64,000 nucleotides of DNA from Verrucomicrobiales bacterium (GTDB taxonomy: Bacteria > Verrucomicrobiota > Verrucomicrobiia > Verrucomicrobiales > DEV007). The stretch's first letter is position 1. Each line of letters starts with the position of its first letter. Made by a program: the position numbers and the translations under genes. This document shows, piece by piece, positions 60,443-64,000 of this stretch. The stretch spans positions 62,001 to 126,000 of the forward strand of contig JARGPI010000020.1 of NCBI GenBank assembly GCA_029213005.1, written 5' to 3'. Under the pieces are notes generated by a model. That model made no database searches. It was not told the DNA's origin and worked only from the letters and a program-made list of their open reading frames with translations.

Positions 60443-61183
60443 TCACATCGTCTTTTCGTTTTCGCTGAGCGTGTCCTCGCTGGCGGCTTCGGGACTGTCA
60501 CTTTCGATCACGATTCCGGACTCGGCGGCAAAATCGGCGAGGGCCATTTCCTCCATCGCGTTCTGCTCGGCTTCCATCTCGTTCAGTTCAGTGGTATCGA
60601 GACTGTCTTTCGCGACCCGGGAGCGACCTTTGGCTTTCTGTTTTTCTTCAGCAACCATCTCTTCGAGACGGTTCAGGGTGTCGCCGGCGCCACCGATTTC
60701 GCCGATCATCCCGGCGGCCATTTCGTTCAAGTCCGCGGTAGCTTTGGCGATTTTGGTTTCGCTGATATCTCTTTTCAGAGAATCGATCTTATCCCGGGCG
60801 TTCTTGACGGCGACATCCCGCGCTTTTTTCAGCTCAGCATAGGTTTTTTCCGCATCTTCGAGCTGGGAAACATTGGTTTCGTGCTCCTCTTTCACTTTCT
60901 GAAGTCTAAAGGCGTATTCCCCGGCCAGTTTCCGGTTCCCGGCCTTGAGATGGGCTGATGTTTTGGCGGTGAGTTCTTTGATCTCTTTTGACTCCCGCTG
61001 AACCTGAGACATGAGTCGTTCGCAAAGTCCGGCGTGAGCGGCGAGTCCTTTATTATACTCCGAGATTTGTTTACGGAGGTTTTCTTTCTCGACTTCGAGC
61101 AGAGCCTCAGGATTTTGCTTTTCCAGTCCGGAGACAAAAAGGCCAAAGAACCCCTTTACCAGATTGCTAATTCTTTTAAACAT
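60443..61183 (-). CDS. PspA/IM30-like envelope stress protein
   Basis: A 246-residue coiled-coil protein. The amphipathic N-terminus MFKRISNLVKGFFGLFVSGL is typical of PspA membrane binding, then long helical stretches rich in Glu/Lys (ENLRKQISEYNKGLAAHAGL and KLAGEYAFRLQKVKEEHETN). An acidic tail after about residue 205 is an extension. PspA guards membrane integrity and proton motive force. No pspB/C or regulator lies beside it. Confidence 0.83.
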   Translation of the reverse strand: MFKRISNLVKGFFGLFVSGLEKQNPEALLEVEKENLRKQISEYNKGLAAHAGLCERLMSQVQRESKEIKELTAKTSAHLKAGNRKLAGEYAFRLQKVKEEHETNVSQLEDAEKTYAELKKARDVAVKNARDKIDSLKRDISETKIAKATADLNEMAAGMIGEIGGAGDTLNRLEEMVAEEKQKAKGRSRVAKDSLDTTELNEMEAEQNAMEEMALADFAAESGIVIESDSPEAASEDTLSENEKTM

Positions 61184-61320
61184 GACAGATATCTAATTGA
61201 TTCAGGTTATAACGTGAACGGTTCGGTTTATTCTGCATCACGTTGGAATCAAACAAAACTACAATTTTGATAAAATCCGCCTTACAATTGTCTTAACTTT
61301 TTGTAGATACACTTAGATTC

Positions 61321-62352
61321 ATGCCACCATCAGTCGATTTGAAAGGAGCGCTTTCACTTCTCGAAAAAGTGATGATTCAGCGGAAGTCAGCTGGGTTTGA
61401 TACCGTCGCTATTTCTGAAGAAGGCATGAACCGGTTGCAGAGTCTTCCGATCACTTTTATGCGGGCGGGGCGTCCCGCTTCGACACCGGTGCAAGCGGCG
61501 GCCCCCCGGGCCACGATCACTGAGGTTAAATCACCACCGGCTCAGCCCGCGTCGACTCCGGCCCCGGCTCCGGTTTCCAAGCCCGCATCGGAACCGGCAC
61601 CGATCCCGCAAGCGGCCCCTCAGGTGATAGAAAATCCTTATGGCGATCTTGCGGAAAAAACGGAACTGCGCGGTCGGGTTGAAGTGATTCATCCAGCGGG
61701 TAAATCGGTCCGGGAGAAGTTGAACAATCTGTTCCGAATCGCAAAGCGGTGTGATGTCTGCCGGGGAATGGGGACACTGCGGGACCAGCTTGTTTTTGCA
61801 GCGGGAAATCCGGAGGCGGACATCATGTATATCGGAGAAGCACCGGGATTTGAAGAGGAGGAGCAGAAAAAGCCCTTTGTCGGTCCGGCGGGACAGAAGC
61901 TGGATCAGATTTTGAAGGCCATGGGACTGCAGCGTGAGGATGTCTACATTTCCAATATCCTGAAATATCGGCCCAAGATCGGCGACGGCCGTTTTCAGGA
62001 AAAATCCGAGCGCAAACCGACGCCCGATGAGTTGGCGGCTTCGGTCAAATTTGTGCGGTCCGAGATCGAGGTGATTCGGCCGAAAGTTATTGTGGTACTT
62101 GGCGGGACAGCTGCTGAAGGATTACTCGATATGAGTGGGTCGGTGACCAGTTTGAGGGGACGATTTTACGAACTGGATGGAATTCCGGTATCGGTTACCT
62201 ATCATCCCCGCCATCTCTTACGTGTAGAAAGTGAGCCCGATAAAGAGCAGGCCAGACAGGAAAAACGTAAGGTCTGGGAAGACGCTCTCGCCTTAATGGA
62301 AAAACTTGGAATGCCGATTTCCGAAAAGCAGCGTGGCTTTTTCAGTAAATAA
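61321..62352 (+). CDS. Uracil-DNA glycosylase, type 4-like, with N-terminal Pro/Ala-rich region
   Basis: A 343-residue protein. Residues about 1-125 are low-complexity, rich in Pro and Ala. The UDG domain then shows motif A as MYIGEAPGFEEEEQKKPFVG and motif B as VTYHPRHLLR. The Fe-S cluster of type 4 UDG needs four cysteines. The first pair is present as RCDVCRG, but the two others are replaced: ILKYRPK has Y where family members have C, and DELAASVKF has S where they have C. The enzyme is therefore likely uracil-removing but with an altered or missing [4Fe-4S] site. Confidence 0.82.
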   Translation: MPPSVDLKGALSLLEKVMIQRKSAGFDTVAISEEGMNRLQSLPITFMRAGRPASTPVQAAAPRATITEVKSPPAQPASTPAPAPVSKPASEPAPIPQAAPQVIENPYGDLAEKTELRGRVEVIHPAGKSVREKLNNLFRIAKRCDVCRGMGTLRDQLVFAAGNPEADIMYIGEAPGFEEEEQKKPFVGPAGQKLDQILKAMGLQREDVYISNILKYRPKIGDGRFQEKSERKPTPDELAASVKFVRSEIEVIRPKVIVVLGGTAAEGLLDMSGSVTSLRGRFYELDGIPVSVTYHPRHLLRVESEPDKEQARQEKRKVWEDALALMEKLGMPISEKQRGFFSK

Positions 62353-62373
62353 ATCATCTCAACAGTTTAGAAA

Positions 62374-63144
62374 ATGAGCGAACAGGAAGAAAAAAAATCC
62401 AGTGGCGGAGCCCTAAAGTATTTTTTTTGGCTGATGGTGATCGGAATTATTGCCGTGGCAGGGTGTTTTCTCTTTGTGACCAACAAAGGGATGAATATGA
62501 CAAAAGAGACCGTGGTCCGGGTGTTCCGCGGATTTAAGCCAACCAAGGTGATCAGTGGTTTTAACGAGTGGCGGGACCTTCAGGTAACGAGTAACGAGGG
62601 GAATATTCTCGAAGTCGCTACCGGGGAGCAGACGGTGGAACTAAGCCGGGAATCCAGCATCGAGATGTTCGGTAAGACAGTCCCCGGGATCACCGCATCG
62701 TCGAAGATTGTGGTTCCGGCCACGTTCCGTTATCACATCGATCTGAAAGGAACCTGGAATTTAATTGAGGACGGGAACCGGCTCCATGTCGTCGCCCCGC
62801 CGCTTCAGCCCAGCCTGCCGATTGCGTTTGATACCGAGAAAATGGAGCGGATTAACCCCGAAGGCTGGTCGAAATATATCTCGGGAGCGAACATGAAGGA
62901 GTTGGAAAAATCGATCACTCCTGAACTGAAACTGAAAGCGACCGACCCGGAAAACATCAAGTTGTTCGAGGCGGAGGCGAAGAAATCGATCGCGAAATTT
63001 CTTCAGACCTGGCTCATTGGCGAAAAGGAATGGGCCGAAGGACGTTTTGAAGAAATCATTGTCTACTTCGACGGCGATGTGATCGATACCGAGATCAAAG
63101 ATCTCATGCCGGATGCGAAGATCGAAACCGAGCCGCTGCTGTAA
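62374..63144 (+). CDS. Membrane-anchored protein, DUF4230-like
   Basis: A 256-residue protein with one N-terminal membrane helix (YFFWLMVIGIIAVAGCFLFV) and a soluble domain outside. Repeating beta-rich units with ITASSKIVVPATFRYHIDLK and late AKKSIAKFLQTWLIGEKEWA match the DUF4230 general pattern. The role is unknown. It begins 21 bases after the UDG stop and ends before a weak terminator, so the two genes may share a transcript. Confidence 0.65.
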   Translation: MSEQEEKKSSGGALKYFFWLMVIGIIAVAGCFLFVTNKGMNMTKETVVRVFRGFKPTKVISGFNEWRDLQVTSNEGNILEVATGEQTVELSRESSIEMFGKTVPGITASSKIVVPATFRYHIDLKGTWNLIEDGNRLHVVAPPLQPSLPIAFDTEKMERINPEGWSKYISGANMKELEKSITPELKLKATDPENIKLFEAEAKKSIAKFLQTWLIGEKEWAEGRFEEIIVYFDGDVIDTEIKDLMPDAKIETEPLL

Positions 63145-63168
63145 AGTCGCGCCTCAGACCGACAAAAA

Positions 63169-63197
63169 AACCCGAACGCCGGAGCGCGCGGGTCTTT
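63169..63197 (+). terminator. Possible intrinsic terminator after the DUF4230-like gene
   Basis: ACCCG at 63169 pairs with CGGGT near 63189 around an inner CGC-CGGA-GCG hairpin, followed by a short T-rich run. The stem is interrupted. Confidence 0.5.
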
Positions 63198-63219
63198 TGC
63201 GATAATCCAACGAAAGGGA

Positions 63220-63387
63220 CTAGATTCCTTTCAAGAGGCAGCCGAGTGCCAACACAACCCATGCGATGAGGTAATCCCAGGCCGCAACAAAGGGTGCGCT
63301 GAATACGCCGAACTGATCCAGAACCCCGAGGACGAAAAAGACCAGAGAGATCAGGAAAAATAATTTAGTTGGTGCTGATAAGTTCAT
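63220..63387 (-). CDS. Small two-helix membrane protein (55 residues)
   Basis: The minus-strand frame encodes a short Lys-containing start (MNLSAPTKL), one hydrophobic helix (FFLISLVFFVLGVLDQFGVF) and a second one (YLIAWVVLALGCLLKGI). It is a hydrophobic peptide of the size of many small bacterial membrane proteins. It is convergent with the DUF4230-like gene. No family is recognised. Confidence 0.5.
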   Translation of the reverse strand: MNLSAPTKLFFLISLVFFVLGVLDQFGVFSAPFVAAWDYLIAWVVLALGCLLKGI

Positions 63388-63542
63388 ATTAGGTAGTAGT
63401 TATTAAGAACCCTTAGATTCTAACTAATGTTGAGCAGCGAAGGTCCAATTGACAAGAGAAAGTTACGTGACTTTCGGAATGGTAATTAATATTCAGCTTT
63501 GTTATTGTTCTTTTTGGTGGTTTTTATAAGATAGGTTTTTAG

Positions 63543-63833
63543 ATGAGCGAGCAGGAATGGAAAATATGTCCGTTATGCGAGCGACCTATTCCGCCGGAAT
63601 TCGAGAGTAAGCACCATCTGATTCCCAAGCTGAAAGGCGGAAAACATGGGCCGATCGCCGTTTTGCATGTGATTTGTCACAGCAAGATTCACAGCCTCTT
63701 TACAGAAGCTGAGCTAGCCCGGCATTACAGCACCATCGAAGATCTTCTCGCCAACGAGGATATCGAAAAGTTTGTCAAATGGGTTAAAAAGCGTCCTCCT
63801 CACTTCAGGTCGAAGAACGCCAGGCATAACTAG
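63543..63833 (+). CDS. HNH-family endonuclease-like protein
   Basis: A 96-residue protein with the HNH pattern: CPLCERPIPPEFESKHHLIP (zinc cysteines plus the His-His start), then KLKGGKHGPIAVLHVICHSK and IHSLFTEAELARHYST. The HxxP and C-H-x-K-I-H residues are kept, so metal binding is plausible. Small solitary HNH proteins of this kind are widespread and of uncertain target. It has no neighbouring methylase or integrase in the window. Confidence 0.78.
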   Translation: MSEQEWKICPLCERPIPPEFESKHHLIPKLKGGKHGPIAVLHVICHSKIHSLFTEAELARHYSTIEDLLANEDIEKFVKWVKKRPPHFRSKNARHN

Positions 63834-64000
63834 TTTTTTTGCAAACTGTACCCGGTCAAACCTTTCGCAGCGCCAACGGCGCGATTCAAACTAGCCCGGG
63901 GGCAGCGTCGGCAGCGCCCCGGGAATTCCGCCTCCCTCAGAAAAAGCGCTGTAGGCGCGATTCAAACCTGCCGGGCGGGCGAAGCCCCCGGTCCTGGTTC
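63834..64000. repeat. GC-rich repeats with GGCGCGATTCAAAC units at the window end
   Basis: GGCGCGATTCAAAC occurs at 63878-63891 and again at 63954-63967, in both cases just after a short GC-rich fold-back and just before a run of GCCCGG/CCGGGC-type bases. A half of the GTACCC element (CTGTACCCGGTCA) lies at 63846. No gene is supported. Confidence 0.55.

Noticed and set aside
60359..60958. 199-residue plus-strand frame opposite pspA
   Set aside because: A shadow of the PspA coding strand, Phe/Gly-rich and without domain support.
1..64000. tRNA, rRNA or other classical RNA genes
   Set aside because: Reading the intergenic regions showed no cloverleaf or rRNA-like sequence, though a computed scan (for example tRNAscan or Infernal) was not possible here.

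Overview
The window looks like a chromosomal segment of a heterotrophic, probably marine member of the Verrucomicrobiota. That rests on gene content: three formylglycine-type sulfatases, a DUF2339/DUF3999 pair, a TIGR04258-type four-helix-bundle gene, a planctomycete/verrucomicrobial-style ECF sigma factor, histone-H1-like Lys/Ala tails and many short palindromic intergenic repeats. The placement is inference; no rRNA or clear tRNA gene is present. GC content is moderate and coding density is high.

Layout. 1-7.6 kb: 3' part of an AcnB-type aconitase, a RelB/ParE-like toxin-antitoxin pair, an SGNH-like secreted protein and a complete AcnA-type aconitase. 7.7-16.6 kb: a four-helix-bundle/zinc-finger gene that carries a repeat, a type III polyketide synthase, an aldo/keto reductase, DUF2339 and DUF3999 membrane proteins, a sulfatase and a methyltransferase. 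16.6-19.4 kb: an accessory island with a REP-associated tyrosine transposase (RAYT), REP-like repeats on both sides of it, and two direct copies of a ~300-bp structured repeat. 19.4-28.9 kb: ATP sulfurylase/APS kinase, cNMP-binding protein, beta-lactamase-like hydrolase, DUF1028, a second sulfatase, GtrA, membrane proteins, DUF1444 and a PLD-like protein. 29-35.5 kb: hflK-hflC, a vWA-like membrane protein, an L,D-transpeptidase and dtd. 35.7-39.9 kb: an AP2/H1-like DNA-binding protein, a third sulfatase, and an ArsC-family gene with an in-frame TGA exactly at the catalytic cysteine, followed by a SECIS-like hairpin. 40-50 kb: treZ, an ECF sigma factor facing a LuxR-type HTH gene, and a sucrose operon (spp-sps-fruK-ams). 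50-64 kb: DUF1573 lipoprotein plus rhodanese, kdsD, rpsR-rpmG, a DksA-like protein, an SLC13 permease diverging from cstA, an AraC regulator, PspA, an unusual uracil-DNA glycosylase, a DUF4230-like protein and an HNH protein.

How the genes fit together. The sulfatases, the sulfate-activating enzyme and the SLC13 permease point to use of sulfated polysaccharides and sulfate handling. The sucrose operon and treZ suggest compatible-solute or storage-sugar metabolism (sucrose, trehalose, glucan). kdsD, the L,D-transpeptidase and PspA fit a Gram-negative envelope.

The most notable item is the probable selenocysteine-containing ArsC-like protein at 38583-38945. Next are the dispersed palindromic repeat families: a GTACCC/GGGTAC hairpin at four loci, the RAYT-associated repeat, the ~300-bp structured duplication, and the GGTCTGATCAG repeat found both upstream of and inside the four-helix-bundle gene.
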